A program made the position numbers and the translations under genes. The notes under the pieces are model-generated. The model had not been told where the DNA came from, did no database searches, and worked only from the letters and a program-made list of their open reading frames with translations. Shown in pieces: positions 26,498-37,179 of a DNA stretch of 64,000 nt. Within the stretch, counting starts at the first letter, position 1. Each line of letters begins with the position of its first letter. The stretch spans positions 3,729,501 through 3,793,500 of the forward strand of contig NZ_CP059560.1 in NCBI RefSeq assembly GCF_017894385.1, written 5' to 3'. Source of the stretch: Aromatoleum petrolei (lineage in GTDB: Bacteria; Pseudomonadota; Gammaproteobacteria; Burkholderiales; Rhodocyclaceae).

Positions 26498-26527
26498 GAA
26501 AACGGCCACCTACGGGTGGCCGTTTTC
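26498..26527. terminator. bidirectional intrinsic terminator
   Basis: GAAAACGGCCACC (26498-26510) and GGTGGCCGTTTTC (26515-26527) form a perfect 13-bp stem with loop TACG. The A/T ends give a T-run on both strands. It terminates both the small Cys-tail gene (+) and pgk (-). Confidence 0.92.
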
Positions 26528-26571
26528 ATGCCCGGCCGCAGTATTGGCGGCCCGCGCGGGTGGCGACTGCG

Positions 26572-27756
26572 TCAGTCGTTGAAGCGCGCCTCGAGCGCCG
26601 CGATCGCGGGCAGGGTCTTGCCTTCGAGGAACTCGAGGAAGGCGCCGCCACCCGTCGAGATGTAGCCGACGTCCTGGGCGATGTGGAACTTCGCGATCGC
26701 CGCCAGCGTGTCGCCGCCGCCGGCGATGCAGAAGGCGTCGGAGTGGGCGATGGCGGAGGCCATCATCTTCGTGCCGCCGGCGAACTGGTTGTGCTCGAAC
26801 ACGCCCACCGGGCCGTTCCACACGATGGTGCCGGCGTGGGCGATGATGTCGGCGAGTTTTGCCGAGGTCTTCGGGCCGACGTCGAGGATGCGGTCGTGCG
26901 GGCCGACTTCCTCGACCGGGATGCGGTTCGCACGCGCAAGGGCCGAGACTTCGTCGGCGACGACGACGTCGACCGGCAGCGGCACTTCGGCCCCGCGTGC
27001 CTTCATGATGTCCATGACGGCCTGCGCTTCCTTGACCAGCTCGGGCTCGGCCAGCGAGTCGCCGATGCGATGGCCGGAGGCGAGCAGGAAGGTGTTGGCG
27101 ATGCCGCCGCCGACGATCAGCTGGTCCACCTTCTGCGCGAGGGTCTTCAGGATGGTCAGCTTGCTCGACACCTTGGCGCCGCCGACGATCGCGACGAGCG
27201 GGCGTGCGGGTGTCTCGGTGGCCTTGGTGAGCGCGTCGATCTCGGCGCCCATCAGCATGCCGGCGCACGCGACGGGGGCGAAGCGGGCGATGCCGTGGGT
27301 CGTCGCCTCGGCGCGGTGGGCGGTGCCGAAGGCGTCATTGACGTAGATGTCGCAGAGTGCGGCCATCTTCTTCGCCAGTTCCTCGTTGTCCTTCTTCTCA
27401 CCCTTGTTGCAGCGACAGTTCTCGAGCAGGACGACTTCGCCCGGCTTCACTTCGAAGCCGCCATCGACCCAGTCGCGGATCAGGCGCACGGGCTTGTGCA
27501 GCAGTTCGCCCAGGCGCACGGCGATCGGCGCGAGGGTGTCCTCGGCGCGCACTTCGCCTTCGGTCGGACGGCCCAGGTGCGAGGTGACCATCACGGCGGC
27601 GCCGTTGTCGAGGCAGTACTTGATCGACGGCAGCGAGGCGCGAATGCGGGTGTCCTCGACGATGTTGCCGGCCTCGTCCTGCGGCACGTTGAGGTCGGCG
27701 CGGATGAAGACGCGCTTGCCGGCGACATTGAGGTCGACGAGTTTCTTGACTTGCAT
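26572..27756 (-). CDS. pgk: phosphoglycerate kinase
   Basis: A 394-residue cytosolic kinase for the reversible 1,3-bisphosphoglycerate / 3-phosphoglycerate step of glycolysis and the Calvin cycle. The N-terminal substrate block [12 protein letters not shown], the TSHLGRP loop and the C-terminal nucleotide-site [13 protein letters not shown] are present. The start at 27756 is chosen for AAGGA just upstream and the canonical N terminus; the longer reading frame to 27879 adds non-family sequence. It follows gap by 65 bases, with a small hairpin between them. Confidence 0.95.
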   Translation of the reverse strand: MQVKKLVDLNVAGKRVFIRADLNVPQDEAGNIVEDTRIRASLPSIKYCLDNGAAVMVTSHLGRPTEGEVRAEDTLAPIAVRLGELLHKPVRLIRDWVDGGFEVKPGEVVLLENCRCNKGEKKDNEELAKKMAALCDIYVNDAFGTAHRAEATTHGIARFAPVACAGMLMGAEIDALTKATETPARPLVAIVGGAKVSSKLTILKTLAQKVDQLIVGGGIANTFLLASGHRIGDSLAEPELVKEAQAVMDIMKARGAEVPLPVDVVVADEVSALARANRIPVEEVGPHDRILDVGPKTSAKLADIIAHAGTIVWNGPVGVFEHNQFAGGTKMMASAIAHSDAFCIAGGGDTLAAIAKFHIAQDVGYISTGGGAFLEFLEGKTLPAIAALEARFND

Positions 27757-27776
27757 GGATTCCTTCCCGATGTGAA

Positions 27777-27799
27777 AACGCCCCGCAGGGCAGGGCGTT
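27777..27799 (-). terminator. weak intergenic terminator/attenuator between gap and pgk
   Basis: AACGCCC and GGGCGTT form a perfect 7-bp stem around a 9-base loop. On the minus strand the stem runs directly into TTTTC. It lies between the gap stop codon and the pgk ribosome site and could lower read-through from gap into pgk. Confidence 0.5.
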
Positions 27800-27821
27800 G
27801 GATTGCTTTGGCGCGGGTGTA

Positions 27822-28838
<1,017 letters not shown>

Positions 28839-28884
28839 CGAGGATTCTCCCGGAGCAATGATACGAACAGCACAATCCGAAAGC

Positions 28885-28908
28885 CGGCGCCGCGGACTGC
28901 CGGCGCCG
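28885..28908 (-). terminator. hairpin between tkt and gap
   Basis: Two copies of the self-complementary octamer CGGCGCCG (28885-28892 and 28901-28908) can pair around an 8-base loop. On the minus strand the stem is followed by GCTTTC, a short T-run. It may act as a partial terminator between tkt and gap. Confidence 0.45.
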
Positions 28909-28935
28909 ACTGCGCCGGGAGCGCGGCGACGACGC

Positions 28936-30969
28936 TTACTTCACGATCTGCTTCACGGCTTCTGCGACCGCGTCGGCAGTGATGCCGAAATACTTGAACA
29001 GCTCGCCGGCGGGGGCGGACTCGCCGAAACGGTCGAGGCCGATCACCGCGCCTTCGAGGCCGACGTACTTGCGCCAGCCGTCAGTGACGCCCGCTTCGAC
29101 GGCGACGCGCGGCAGGCCGGCGGGAAGGACTTCGCCCTGATAGGCGCGGTCCTGGCGGTCGAAGACGTTGGTCGAGGGCATGGACACCACACGCACGGCA
29201 ATGCCGGCCTCGAACAGCGATTTCTGCGCCGCGACGGCGAGCGCGACTTCCGATCCGGTGGCGATGATCACCGCCTGCGGCTTGCCCCCGGCAGCGTCCG
29301 ACAAGACGTAACCGCCGCGGCGGATCGCCGCGATCTGCTCCGGCGTGCGAGCCTGGAAGGGCAGGTTCTGGCGCGAGAACAGCAGCGACGAGGGGCCGTC
29401 CTTGCGCTCGATCGCGTGCGCCCAGGCCACGGCCGATTCGGTCGTGTCGCAGGGGCGCCACACGTCCATGTTCGGGATCAGGCGCAGCGTCGCGGTCTGC
29501 TCGACCGGCTGGTGCGTCGGGCCGTCCTCGCCGAGGCCGATCGAATCGTGCGTGAATACGAACAGCTGGCGCACCTTCATCAGCGCGGCCATGCGCAGCG
29601 CGTTGCGCGCGTACTCGCTGAACATCAGGAAGGTGGCGGTGTAGGGGATCAGGCCGCCATGCAGCGAGATGCCGTTGGCGATCGCGGCCATGCCGAACTC
29701 GCGCACGCCGTAGTAGATGTAGTTGCCGCCGGCATCCTTCGTGACGCCCTTGGCGCCCGACCACAGCGTGAGATTGGAGCCGGCGAGGTCTGCGGAGCCG
29801 CCGACGAGTTCGGGCAGCTTGGGCGCGAAGGCCTCGATGCTGTTCTGGCTCGCCTTGCGCGTGGCGATGGTTTCGGCCTTGTCGACGATCTTGGCGATGA
29901 CCGCGTCGACGTGCGCCGACCAGTCGGCGGGCAGCTCGCCTGCCATGCGGCGCTTGAATTCGGCGGCTTCGGCCGGGAAGGCCTGGGCATAGGCGGCGAA
30001 GCGCTGGTCCCAGCCTGCTTCGAGGGCCGCGCCCTTGTCGCGCGCGTTCCACGCGGCGTAGACGTCGGCCGGAATCTCGAACGGCGCGTGGGTCCAGCCG
30101 ATGTGCTCGCGCGTCGCGGCGATCTCTGCAGCGCCCAGCGGCGCGCCGTGCACGTCGTGGCTGCCCTGCTTGTTCGGGGCGCCCGCGCCGATCACGGTCT
30201 TGCAGCAGATCAGCGTCGGTTGCGCGGTGTTGGCCTGGGCGGCGCGGATCGCGGCGTCGATCTCGGCTGCATCGTGGCCCTGCACGTTGGGGATCACCTG
30301 CCAGCCGTAGGCTTCGAAGCGCTTGGGCGTGTCGTCGGTGAACCAGCCCTCGACGTGACCGTCGATCGAGATGTTGTTATCGTCGTAGAAGGCGATCAGC
30401 TTGCCCAGGCCCAGCGTGCCGGCGAGCGAACAGGCTTCGTGCGAGATGCCTTCCATCAGGCAGCCGTCGCCGAGGAAGACGTAGGTGTGGTGGTCGACGA
30501 TCGCGTGGCCGGGGCGGTTGAACTCGGCGGCGAGCATCTTCTCGGCGAGCGCCATGCCCGCGGCGTTGGTGATGCCCTGGCCCAGCGGACCGGTGGTCGT
30601 CTCGATGCCGGGGGTGTAGCCGTATTCGGGGTGGCCCGGAGTCTTGCTGTGCAACTGGCGGAAGCGCTTGAGCTCCTCGATCGGCAGGTCGTAGCCCGTG
30701 AGATGCAGCAGCGCGTAGATCAGCATCGAGCCGTGGCCGTTCGACAGCACGAAGCGGTCGCGGTCGGCCCACTTCGGATTCGCGGGATTGTGGCGCAGAT
30801 GGTGGCGCCACAGCACTTCGGCGATCTCGGCCATGCCCAGAGGCGCGCCCGGATGGCCCGAATTGGCCTGCTGGACGGCATCCATCGCCAAGGCACGAAT
30901 CGCACCGGTGACAGGGTTGAAGACCGGGGGCCGCACGTTGCGCGGGTTCTCGTTGCGGGCTGCCTGCAT
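28936..30969 (-). CDS. tkt: transketolase
   Basis: A 677-residue thiamine-diphosphate enzyme that moves two-carbon units between sugar phosphates in the pentose phosphate and Calvin cycles. Visible blocks are [14 protein letters not shown] near residue 35, the ThDP motif starting [13 protein letters not shown], and the transketolase motif around [16 protein letters not shown]. Full length is normal. The start at 30969 gives the family N terminus; the longer frame upstream is shadow sequence. It is followed by gap on the same strand after a hairpin. Confidence 0.95.
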   Translation of the reverse strand: MQAARNENPRNVRPPVFNPVTGAIRALAMDAVQQANSGHPGAPLGMAEIAEVLWRHHLRHNPANPKWADRDRFVLSNGHGSMLIYALLHLTGYDLPIEELKRFRQLHSKTPGHPEYGYTPGIETTTGPLGQGITNAAGMALAEKMLAAEFNRPGHAIVDHHTYVFLGDGCLMEGISHEACSLAGTLGLGKLIAFYDDNNISIDGHVEGWFTDDTPKRFEAYGWQVIPNVQGHDAAEIDAAIRAAQANTAQPTLICCKTVIGAGAPNKQGSHDVHGAPLGAAEIAATREHIGWTHAPFEIPADVYAAWNARDKGAALEAGWDQRFAAYAQAFPAEAAEFKRRMAGELPADWSAHVDAVIAKIVDKAETIATRKASQNSIEAFAPKLPELVGGSADLAGSNLTLWSGAKGVTKDAGGNYIYYGVREFGMAAIANGISLHGGLIPYTATFLMFSEYARNALRMAALMKVRQLFVFTHDSIGLGEDGPTHQPVEQTATLRLIPNMDVWRPCDTTESAVAWAHAIERKDGPSSLLFSRQNLPFQARTPEQIAAIRRGGYVLSDAAGGKPQAVIIATGSEVALAVAAQKSLFEAGIAVRVVSMPSTNVFDRQDRAYQGEVLPAGLPRVAVEAGVTDGWRKYVGLEGAVIGLDRFGESAPAGELFKYFGITADAVAEAVKQIVK

Positions 30970-31118
30970 GGATCTCTCGGGCCTGGTGGCTGGCTGGGAA
31001 AAGCGCGGATTATCGCCGAAAAAGGGGGCGCTTGGGTAGCGCCTGCTGCACTGCAAAATGCACACAAACCCCTGTGCATTCGAGTCAAATGTCGCCCCGG
31101 GGCGCGTCTCGCGGGGCG

Positions 31119-31994
31119 TCAGATCGCTTCGCGCCGGCGCTCCATGAGCTTCCAGATCAGCGGCGTGAGGATGAGCTGCATCGCCAGATCGAGCTTGCCG
31201 CCGGGGATCACGATGCTGTTCGCGCGCGACATGAAGGCGTCGTGGATCATGCGCAGCAGGTAGGGGAAGTCGACGCCGCGCGGGTCCTTGAAGCGGATCA
31301 CCACCATCGATTCGTCGAGCGTGGGTACTTCGCGCGCGATGAAGGGATTGGAGGTGTCGACGACCGGAACGCGCTGGAAGTTGATGTGCGTGCGCGAGAA
31401 CTGCGGGACGATGTAATGCACGTAGTCGTACATGCGCCGCAGGATCGTGTCCTGCACCGCCTCGGGCGAGTAGCCGCGCTCGCGCGTGTCGCGGTGCAGC
31501 TTCTGGATCCATTCGAGGTTGATCGTCGGCGCGACGCCAATCAGCAGGTCGACGTGACGGGCGACGTCGACCTTGTCCGTAACGAGGGCGCCGTGCAGTC
31601 CCTCGTAGAACAGGCAGTCGGTGCCGACCGGAAGATCCTCCCAGCCGGAAAAGCTCCCCATCGGCAGGCCGGTGCGCGCGGCGCGTTCGGCATCATGGAT
31701 GTAGCTGCGGTGCCGTCCGGTTGCCGACTTGCCGTAGGCGCGGAACAGGGCCTCGAGTTCCTCCACGAGGTTTGCTTCGGGACCGAAATGGCTGATACCC
31801 CGCTGGCCCGCCCGCTCGGCTTCCTCGATCAGCTTCGTCATTTCCTCGCGCGTGTAGCGGTGGAAGCTGTCGCCTTCGACGATGGCCGCATTCACGTTCT
31901 CGCGATGGAAGATTGCCTCGAAGGTGTGCTTGACGGTCGTGGTGCCGGCACCCGACGAACCGGTGACGGCGATGATGGGATGTTTGGTCGACAT
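31119..31994 (-). CDS. prk: phosphoribulokinase
   Basis: A 291-residue kinase making ribulose-1,5-bisphosphate, the step unique to the Calvin-Benson cycle. The Walker A loop is [10 protein letters not shown] near residues 12-21, followed by VEGDSFHRY. Further catalytic-site sequence is [10 protein letters not shown]. The length is that of the short proteobacterial form. It heads the run prk-tkt-gap-pgk-pyk-fba, so these genes probably serve carbon fixation, though RuBisCO is not in this window. The hypothetical gene immediately upstream shares the strand and may be co-transcribed. Confidence 0.94.
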   Translation of the reverse strand: MSTKHPIIAVTGSSGAGTTTVKHTFEAIFHRENVNAAIVEGDSFHRYTREEMTKLIEEAERAGQRGISHFGPEANLVEELEALFRAYGKSATGRHRSYIHDAERAARTGLPMGSFSGWEDLPVGTDCLFYEGLHGALVTDKVDVARHVDLLIGVAPTINLEWIQKLHRDTRERGYSPEAVQDTILRRMYDYVHYIVPQFSRTHINFQRVPVVDTSNPFIAREVPTLDESMVVIRFKDPRGVDFPYLLRMIHDAFMSRANSIVIPGGKLDLAMQLILTPLIWKLMERRREAI

Positions 31995-32039
31995 GATGGT
32001 TGCCGTTGCGGTGGGGTCACGGGGTGTGGCGCGCTGCGC

Positions 32040-32309
32040 TCACGCGTCGTTGAAGCGGGTTTGCTGGCCGCGGGTGGCGTGGACGCGATGCGCGGCGACG
32101 ACCAGCACGTGCACTTCCTCGAAGGAGAGCTCGGGGTAATGGTCGCGCAGCACGCGGTAGGCGAGGTGGTCGAGCGTCGAGTTGCCCCAGCGGTTTTCCC
32201 GGGCAAAGAAGGGCATGATCAGTTCGCACGCCTCGATGAAGATCTCGCGCACGCGGGGATGGGAGCGGCGTTCCTGCAAACCTGAGGGTGTGGCGGCGGA
32301 TAGAGTCAT
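32040..32309 (-). CDS. small hypothetical protein upstream of phosphoribulokinase
   Basis: An 89-residue soluble protein I do not recognise. It is mainly helical, with segments VREIFIEACELIMPFFA, STLDHLAYRVLRDHYP and SFEEVHVLVVAAHRVHA, and no cysteine cluster or signal peptide. It starts just upstream of prk on the same strand with a 45-base gap and is the first gene of the leftward series after a gap to suhB. Its position suggests co-transcription with prk. A regulatory or accessory role for carbon fixation is only a guess. Confidence 0.6.
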   Translation of the reverse strand: MTLSAATPSGLQERRSHPRVREIFIEACELIMPFFARENRWGNSTLDHLAYRVLRDHYPELSFEEVHVLVVAAHRVHATRGQQTRFNDA

Positions 32310-32387
32310 GAATCGCTTCTAGGGGTGCTGCGACGGGGGATCATGGCAGGGTTCGTGTGCGTTCGCCTCAGGCCTGGTGCCGGGCGA

Positions 32388-33197
32388 TCAGGAGTGGGCG
32401 CTGACCCAGTTGCGCCACTCGGTGAACAGGCTGGGGCTGGCCGCGGCGATCACGCCGCGCTTGATCGACGGGCCCGCGATCACCGTCCCGCCGTCCAGTC
32501 CGGTTGCCTTGCCGCCCGCTTCATCGAGGATCAGCTTGCCCGCCGCGTAGTCCCAAAGCATCTGCCCGCCGTGTACATACACGTCCAGCCGTCCCGCGGC
32601 GACGAAGCACCATTCGAGTGCGCTGGAGCCGAAATTGCGTTGCGAGAAATACGGCGGGCGCACGGCCAGTTCGTCGCCGAGGTGGTGGCTGATGCGCTTG
32701 AAGTCGATGCCGGCCACCGCATCCGGCAGATGCGCCGCAGCCACGCGCAGCGGCAGTTCGACGCCGTTGAGAAAGGCGCCGGCGCCCTTGGCCGCGTAGA
32801 AGGATTCGTCGGTGACCGGATTGTAGACGACGCCGAAGCGCGGCTCGTGATTGATCAGATAGGCGATCGAGACGGCGAAGAAGGGAATGCCATTGGCGAA
32901 ATTCGTGGTGCCGTCGATGGGATCGATGCACCACAAGCCGCTTCGCCCGTCGCTCCACAGGTGCGCCTGCTCCGCGGCGCTCATCTCCTCGCCAAGCACG
33001 GCCCCGGGCACCAGCTTGGGCAGTTCCTCGGAAAAGCGGCGTTGAGATTCGAGATCGGCCTCGGTAAACAGCGTGCCGTCCGCCTTGCGGTTGCGTGCGG
33101 TCTTCAGGTAACGCGGCAGGATCACCTCGCGCGCGATGTCGCGCACCAGCGATTCGAGCGCCCGCGCCTGCGCAAGCCTTTGGCTGGCCGTGGGCAT
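32388..33197 (-). CDS. inositol monophosphatase family protein
   Basis: A 269-residue Mg2+-dependent phosphatase. The metal-site motifs are GEE near residue 79, WCIDPIDGTTNFANG near 98-112, and a C-terminal WDYAAGKLILDEAGG block near 208-222. Family members act on inositol phosphates, fructose-1,6-bisphosphate, PAP or as SuhB-type RNA-related factors. Lying next to a Calvin-cycle set, a sugar-bisphosphatase role is possible but not shown. The start at 33197 is chosen for GGGG about ten bases upstream and the family N terminus. Confidence 0.85.
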   Translation of the reverse strand: MPTASQRLAQARALESLVRDIAREVILPRYLKTARNRKADGTLFTEADLESQRRFSEELPKLVPGAVLGEEMSAAEQAHLWSDGRSGLWCIDPIDGTTNFANGIPFFAVSIAYLINHEPRFGVVYNPVTDESFYAAKGAGAFLNGVELPLRVAAAHLPDAVAGIDFKRISHHLGDELAVRPPYFSQRNFGSSALEWCFVAAGRLDVYVHGGQMLWDYAAGKLILDEAGGKATGLDGGTVIAGPSIKRGVIAAASPSLFTEWRNWVSAHS

Positions 33198-33386
33198 CAG
33201 CGTTGCCCCGCGCTCATCAGCCCGCCGATGGGCAGGGGACTGCCGGCCGACGCGTTCCGGCACGCCATGCAGACTGGCGCCGGGCGGGCGCGTAATGGGC
33301 CGCTTGAGAGGCCGCGTGAGGGGCGTTCGGGAACACTGGAAATCATGGCCGTGCCGGGCGCGGGCCTCGCGGGAATGCAGTGTCCT

Positions 33387-33392
33387 TATAAT
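33387..33392 (+). promoter_or_regulatory. consensus -10 element close to the rsmE start
   Basis: A perfect TATAAT lies only eight bases before the ATG at 33401. If used, transcription would start at about 33399-33400, giving a nearly leaderless rsmE message. No -35 match is visible. The remaining 33198-33386 gap shows nothing else I can support. Confidence 0.4.
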
Positions 33393-33400
33393 ACACCACG

Positions 33401-34123
33401 ATGATTTCCCGCTTCTTTTGCCCCTTCCCGCTGCCGGCTTCCGGCGAGATCCAGCTGCCCGAGGCGCTGGCCCACCATGCTGCGCGCGTGCTGCGCCTGC
33501 GCGACGGCGATCCCGTCATCCTGTTCGACGGCAGCGGCGGCGAGGTGCCTGCCTTGCTGTCCGTGCGCGGCAAGCAATGCTTCGCTGCGCTGCAGGATCG
33601 GCGCGAGGTCGAGCGCGAGTCGCCGCTGCGCTTGGTGCTGGTGCAGGCCCTCGCGAGCGGCGACAAGATGGACTGGATCGTGCAGAAGGCGGTCGAACTG
33701 GGCGTGGCAGCGATCGTCCCGGTGCAGGCGGAGCGTTCGGTCCTGCGCCTCGCCGGCGAGCGCGCGGCCAAACGGGTCGAGCATTGGCAGCAGGTCGCGG
33801 TGTCGGGCTGCGAGCAGAGCGGACGCAACCGTGTCCCGCTCGTCGCACCGATCTGCGGCTTGCGCGACTATCTCGCACGCCACCGTGAGTGCTTGCGGCT
33901 GATCCTCGATCCGATGGCGACGCAGCGTCTGCTCGATGCCGTCCGCCCGGCCGGGGAGGCGCAACTGCTGATCGGCCCCGAAGGCGGGTGGTCCGACGAC
34001 GAACTCGCGGCGTGCCGCAGCGCCGGCTGCGTCGGGATGAGGCTGGGACCGCGCGTGTTGCGGACCGAAACCGCCGGACTCGCCGCGATCGCCGCACTGC
34101 AGACCGCGTGGGGCGATTTCTAG
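33401..34123 (+). CDS. rsmE: 16S rRNA m3U1498 methyltransferase
   Basis: A 240-residue SPOUT-class methyltransferase that modifies U1498 of 16S rRNA. The N-terminal PUA-like domain includes HHAARVLRLRDGD near residue 25. The C-terminal knot domain has LLIGPEGGWSDDE near 188-200 and LGPRVLRTETAGLAAI near 213-228, both family signatures. No Shine-Dalgarno site precedes the ATG, in line with a possible near-leaderless transcript. The next gene begins 12 bases after its stop codon. Confidence 0.94.
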   Translation: MISRFFCPFPLPASGEIQLPEALAHHAARVLRLRDGDPVILFDGSGGEVPALLSVRGKQCFAALQDRREVERESPLRLVLVQALASGDKMDWIVQKAVELGVAAIVPVQAERSVLRLAGERAAKRVEHWQQVAVSGCEQSGRNRVPLVAPICGLRDYLARHRECLRLILDPMATQRLLDAVRPAGEAQLLIGPEGGWSDDELAACRSAGCVGMRLGPRVLRTETAGLAAIAALQTAWGDF

Positions 34124-34134
34124 GAGGCTGGACG

Positions 34135-35622
34135 ATGTTCGAATCGGCAGAACTGGGCCACAAGGTCGACAAGGACGAGTACGATGCCGCCGAGCCGGCG
34201 CTGCGTGCGCAGCTGCTCGACGCGCAGTTCGATCTGCTCGAGGCGAAATCCTTTGCCGTCGTCGTACTGATCAACGGCATCGATGGCGCCGGCAAGGGCG
34301 AGACGGTGAACCTCCTCAATGAGTGGATGGATCCGCGCCACATCCAGACGCTGGCCTTCGACTCGCCCACCACCGAGGAGGCTGAGCGTCCCTTCATGTG
34401 GCGCTTCTGGCGCGCGCTGCCGCCGCGCGGGCGCATCGGCATCCTGTTCGGCAACTGGTACACCGACCCGATGCGCGAGCGTGTCGACAAGGTGTCAAAA
34501 AAGGCCGACCTCGATCAGCGTCTGGACGAGATCAACCGCTTCGAGGCGATGCTGGTGCGCGAAGGGGTGTTGCTGATCAAGCTGTGGTTCCACCTCTCGA
34601 AGGACGGGCAGCGCAAGCGCCTCAAGGCACTGGAGAAGGATCCGCGCACGCGCTGGCGGGTCACCGAGCAGGACTGGCATGCGTGCGAACGCTACGACCG
34701 CCACCGTGAGGTGGCCGAACACACGCTGCGCCATACCAGCACGGGCGAGGCACCGTGGCTGATCGTCGACGGCTCCGATCCGTGTTACCGCGAACTCTTC
34801 GTCGCGCGCACGCTCCTCGACGCCTTGCGCAAGCGCCTGGATGCCAGCGCGCGCCACTTCGTGACGCGCCAGACCGCGCCGCCGCTGCCGCCCGCGCCGG
34901 ACGCTCGCACCCTGCTCAACAGCCTCGTGCTGCGTCAGCCGCTGGACAAGAAGGAGTACCAGACGCTGCTCGAACGCTACCAGGGGCGACTCGCGCTGCT
35001 CACGCGCGACGAGGCTTTCCGCGGGCGTTCGCTCGTGCTGGTGTTTGAGGGGGCCGATGCCGCGGGCAAGGGCGGCACCATACGCCGCGTCACGGCCGCG
35101 CTCGACGCGCGCCAGTATCACGTCGTGCCGGTGGCCGCGCCGACCGAGGAGGAGCGCGCCCAGCCCTACCTGTGGCGCTTCTGGCGCCATCTGCCGCGGC
35201 AAGGTCGGGTCGCCATCTTCGACCGCTCGTGGTACGGCCGCGTCCTCGTCGAGCGAGTCGAGGGCTTCTGCTCGGAAGCAGACTGGATGCGCGCCTATTC
35301 GGAGATCAACGACTTCGAGGACCAGCTCGCCGACGCCGGTGCGGTGGTGCTCAAGTTCTGGCTGCAGATCGGCAAGGACGAGCAGCTGGAGCGCTTCCGC
35401 GCGCGCGAAGCCGAGGCGCACAAGCGCTTCAAGATCACCGCCGAGGACTGGCGCAACCGCGAACGCTGGGACAGCTATGCCCATGCCGTGTGCGATATGG
35501 TCGATCGCACCAGCACCGAGACTTCGCCCTGGACGCTGGTGGAGGCGGACAACAAGCTGTTTGCGCGCATCAAGGTGCTGCGCACGCTCTGTGAACGGCT
35601 CGAGTCCGTCCTGGATCGCTGA
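34135..35622 (+). CDS. pap: polyphosphate:AMP phosphotransferase (two PPK2 domains)
   Basis: A 495-residue cytosolic enzyme with two tandem PPK2 domains, the hallmark of polyphosphate:AMP phosphotransferase, which makes ADP from AMP using polyphosphate. The first Walker A loop is GIDGAGKG at 48-55 and the second GADAAGKG near 305-312. Each is followed by an RPFMWRFWR / QPYLWRFWR block. The first repeat has FGNWY where the second has FDRSWYGR, so the C-terminal half probably carries the main activity, as in known enzymes. AGGAG precedes the ATG and the gene follows rsmE by 11 bases. Confidence 0.92.
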   Translation: MFESAELGHKVDKDEYDAAEPALRAQLLDAQFDLLEAKSFAVVVLINGIDGAGKGETVNLLNEWMDPRHIQTLAFDSPTTEEAERPFMWRFWRALPPRGRIGILFGNWYTDPMRERVDKVSKKADLDQRLDEINRFEAMLVREGVLLIKLWFHLSKDGQRKRLKALEKDPRTRWRVTEQDWHACERYDRHREVAEHTLRHTSTGEAPWLIVDGSDPCYRELFVARTLLDALRKRLDASARHFVTRQTAPPLPPAPDARTLLNSLVLRQPLDKKEYQTLLERYQGRLALLTRDEAFRGRSLVLVFEGADAAGKGGTIRRVTAALDARQYHVVPVAAPTEEERAQPYLWRFWRHLPRQGRVAIFDRSWYGRVLVERVEGFCSEADWMRAYSEINDFEDQLADAGAVVLKFWLQIGKDEQLERFRAREAEAHKRFKITAEDWRNRERWDSYAHAVCDMVDRTSTETSPWTLVEADNKLFARIKVLRTLCERLESVLDR

Positions 35623-35690
35623 CGGACCGGGTCGGCAGCCGCGTCACCCCGCCGTGAGGAGCTCGCGCCGCCATGCGCCGCGCATTCCGC

Positions 35691-35696
35691 TAGAAT
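35691..35696 (+). promoter_or_regulatory. candidate -10 element for argA
   Basis: CCGCTAGAATGG contains TAGAAT, 63 bases before the argA start. The same context, CCGCTAGAATG, occurs before yggX. No clear -35 is seen. Confidence 0.3.
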
Positions 35697-35759
35697 GGAC
35701 CGGGCACGCGTGCCCTTAGCCGCACCCGGCGAGGTTTATGATTTCCTGATGGTGAAGAA

Positions 35760-37121
35760 TTGAGCGGCCACTCCAATCCCTCCTCCAATCCCGCGGCATC
35801 CGACATCGCGGCGTCGACCGAGCAGTTCGTGGCCTGGGTGCGCGGGGCTGCGCCTTACATTCACGCCTTCCGTGGACGCACCTTCGTCATCGCCTTCGGC
35901 GGGGAGGTCGCCGCCGGCGCGCGCGCCCAGAGCCTGGCCTACGACTGCAACCTGCTCGCCGCGCTGGGCATCCGCCTCGTGCTGGTGCATGGCGCACGTC
36001 CACAGATTGAGGCCGAGCTCGCGCGCCGCGGGCTGGAGCCGCGCTACCACAACGGCTTGCGCGTCACCGATGCCGATGCACTCGAATGCGTGAAGGCCGC
36101 GATGGCGGTCACCCGCCTCGAGGTGGAGGCGCTGCTGTCGCAGGGCTTGCCGAACACGCCCATGGCGGGCAGCTACATGCGCGTGACCGGAGGCAACTTC
36201 ATCACGGCCCGTCCGGTAGGGGTCGTCGATGGCGTCGACTACCAATACACGGGCGCCGTGCGCAAGATCATCGCCGAGGAGATCAACGCCGACCTCGACC
36301 AGCAGAACGTCGTGCTGATCTCGCCAATGGGAGTGTCGCCGGCAGGCGAGATCTTCAACCTCAGCATGGAGGAGGTTGCCGAGGCGGTCGCCGTTGCGGT
36401 GAAGGCCGAGAAGCTGATCTACCTGTGTGACGCGCCGGGGCTGCTGGATGCGGACCAGCGCCTGATCGATTCGGTCACCGCCGACGAGGCCGAGCGCATG
36501 TTCAATGCGGGGGAGGGGCTCACCGAGGACCTCGACCTCTACCTGCCGTGCGCGATCCGCGCGGTGCGGCGCGGCGTGTCGCGCGTGCACCTCATCGATC
36601 ACGACAAGGACGGCGGCCTGCTGCTGGAATTCTTCACCCACGCCGGCGTCGGTACCGTCGTGTCTCGCGACCCCTTGTTCCGTCTGCGCGACGCGAGCTT
36701 CGAGGATGTCGCCGCGCTGGTCGCGCTGATCTCGCCGATGGAGGCGGACGGCACGCTGGTGCGGCGCGGGCGCGAACTGCTGGAACAGGAGATCGACCGC
36801 TTCTCGGTCGTCGAGCACGACGGCGTGCTGGTCGGCTGCGCGGCGCTGTACCCTTTTTCCGACGATCGTGCGGCGGAGCTCGCCTGCCTTGCGGTTACTC
36901 CCGAATACCGCCGCGCGGGGCTTGGCGACCAGTTGCTGCGCCGAATCGAGCAGCGCGCGCGCAACCAGCGCCTCGAGCGCCTGTTCGTGCTCACGACGCG
37001 CACCGCGCACTGGTTCCGCGAACGCGGTTTCAGCGAAATCGGTCCCGAGGCCCTGCCGCAGAAGAAGCGCGAGCTGTACAACTACCAGCGCCGCTCGAAA
37101 GTGTTCGTGAAGAAGCTATGA
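35760..37121 (+). CDS. argA: amino-acid N-acetyltransferase (N-acetylglutamate synthase)
   Basis: A 453-residue enzyme for the first step of arginine synthesis. The N-terminal part is an amino-acid-kinase-like domain (FVIAFGGEVAAGA near 42-54; LVHGARPQIEAELARRG near 77-93). The C-terminal part is a GNAT acetyltransferase domain (LACLAVTPEYRRAGLGDQLL near 376-395). The start is TTG at 35760, because it is the only start codon between the upstream in-frame stop at 35739-35741 and the conserved domain, and GGTGAAGAA precedes it. Arginine feedback on the kinase-like domain is known for the family. Confidence 0.93.
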   Translation: MSGHSNPSSNPAASDIAASTEQFVAWVRGAAPYIHAFRGRTFVIAFGGEVAAGARAQSLAYDCNLLAALGIRLVLVHGARPQIEAELARRGLEPRYHNGLRVTDADALECVKAAMAVTRLEVEALLSQGLPNTPMAGSYMRVTGGNFITARPVGVVDGVDYQYTGAVRKIIAEEINADLDQQNVVLISPMGVSPAGEIFNLSMEEVAEAVAVAVKAEKLIYLCDAPGLLDADQRLIDSVTADEAERMFNAGEGLTEDLDLYLPCAIRAVRRGVSRVHLIDHDKDGGLLLEFFTHAGVGTVVSRDPLFRLRDASFEDVAALVALISPMEADGTLVRRGRELLEQEIDRFSVVEHDGVLVGCAALYPFSDDRAAELACLAVTPEYRRAGLGDQLLRRIEQRARNQRLERLFVLTTRTAHWFRERGFSEIGPEALPQKKRELYNYQRRSKVFVKKL

Positions 37122-37179
37122 CGGACGCGCGCGCATTGTCCGGCCGATGGTGCGCGTGCAGCATGCGTGCGGAGGCCTC

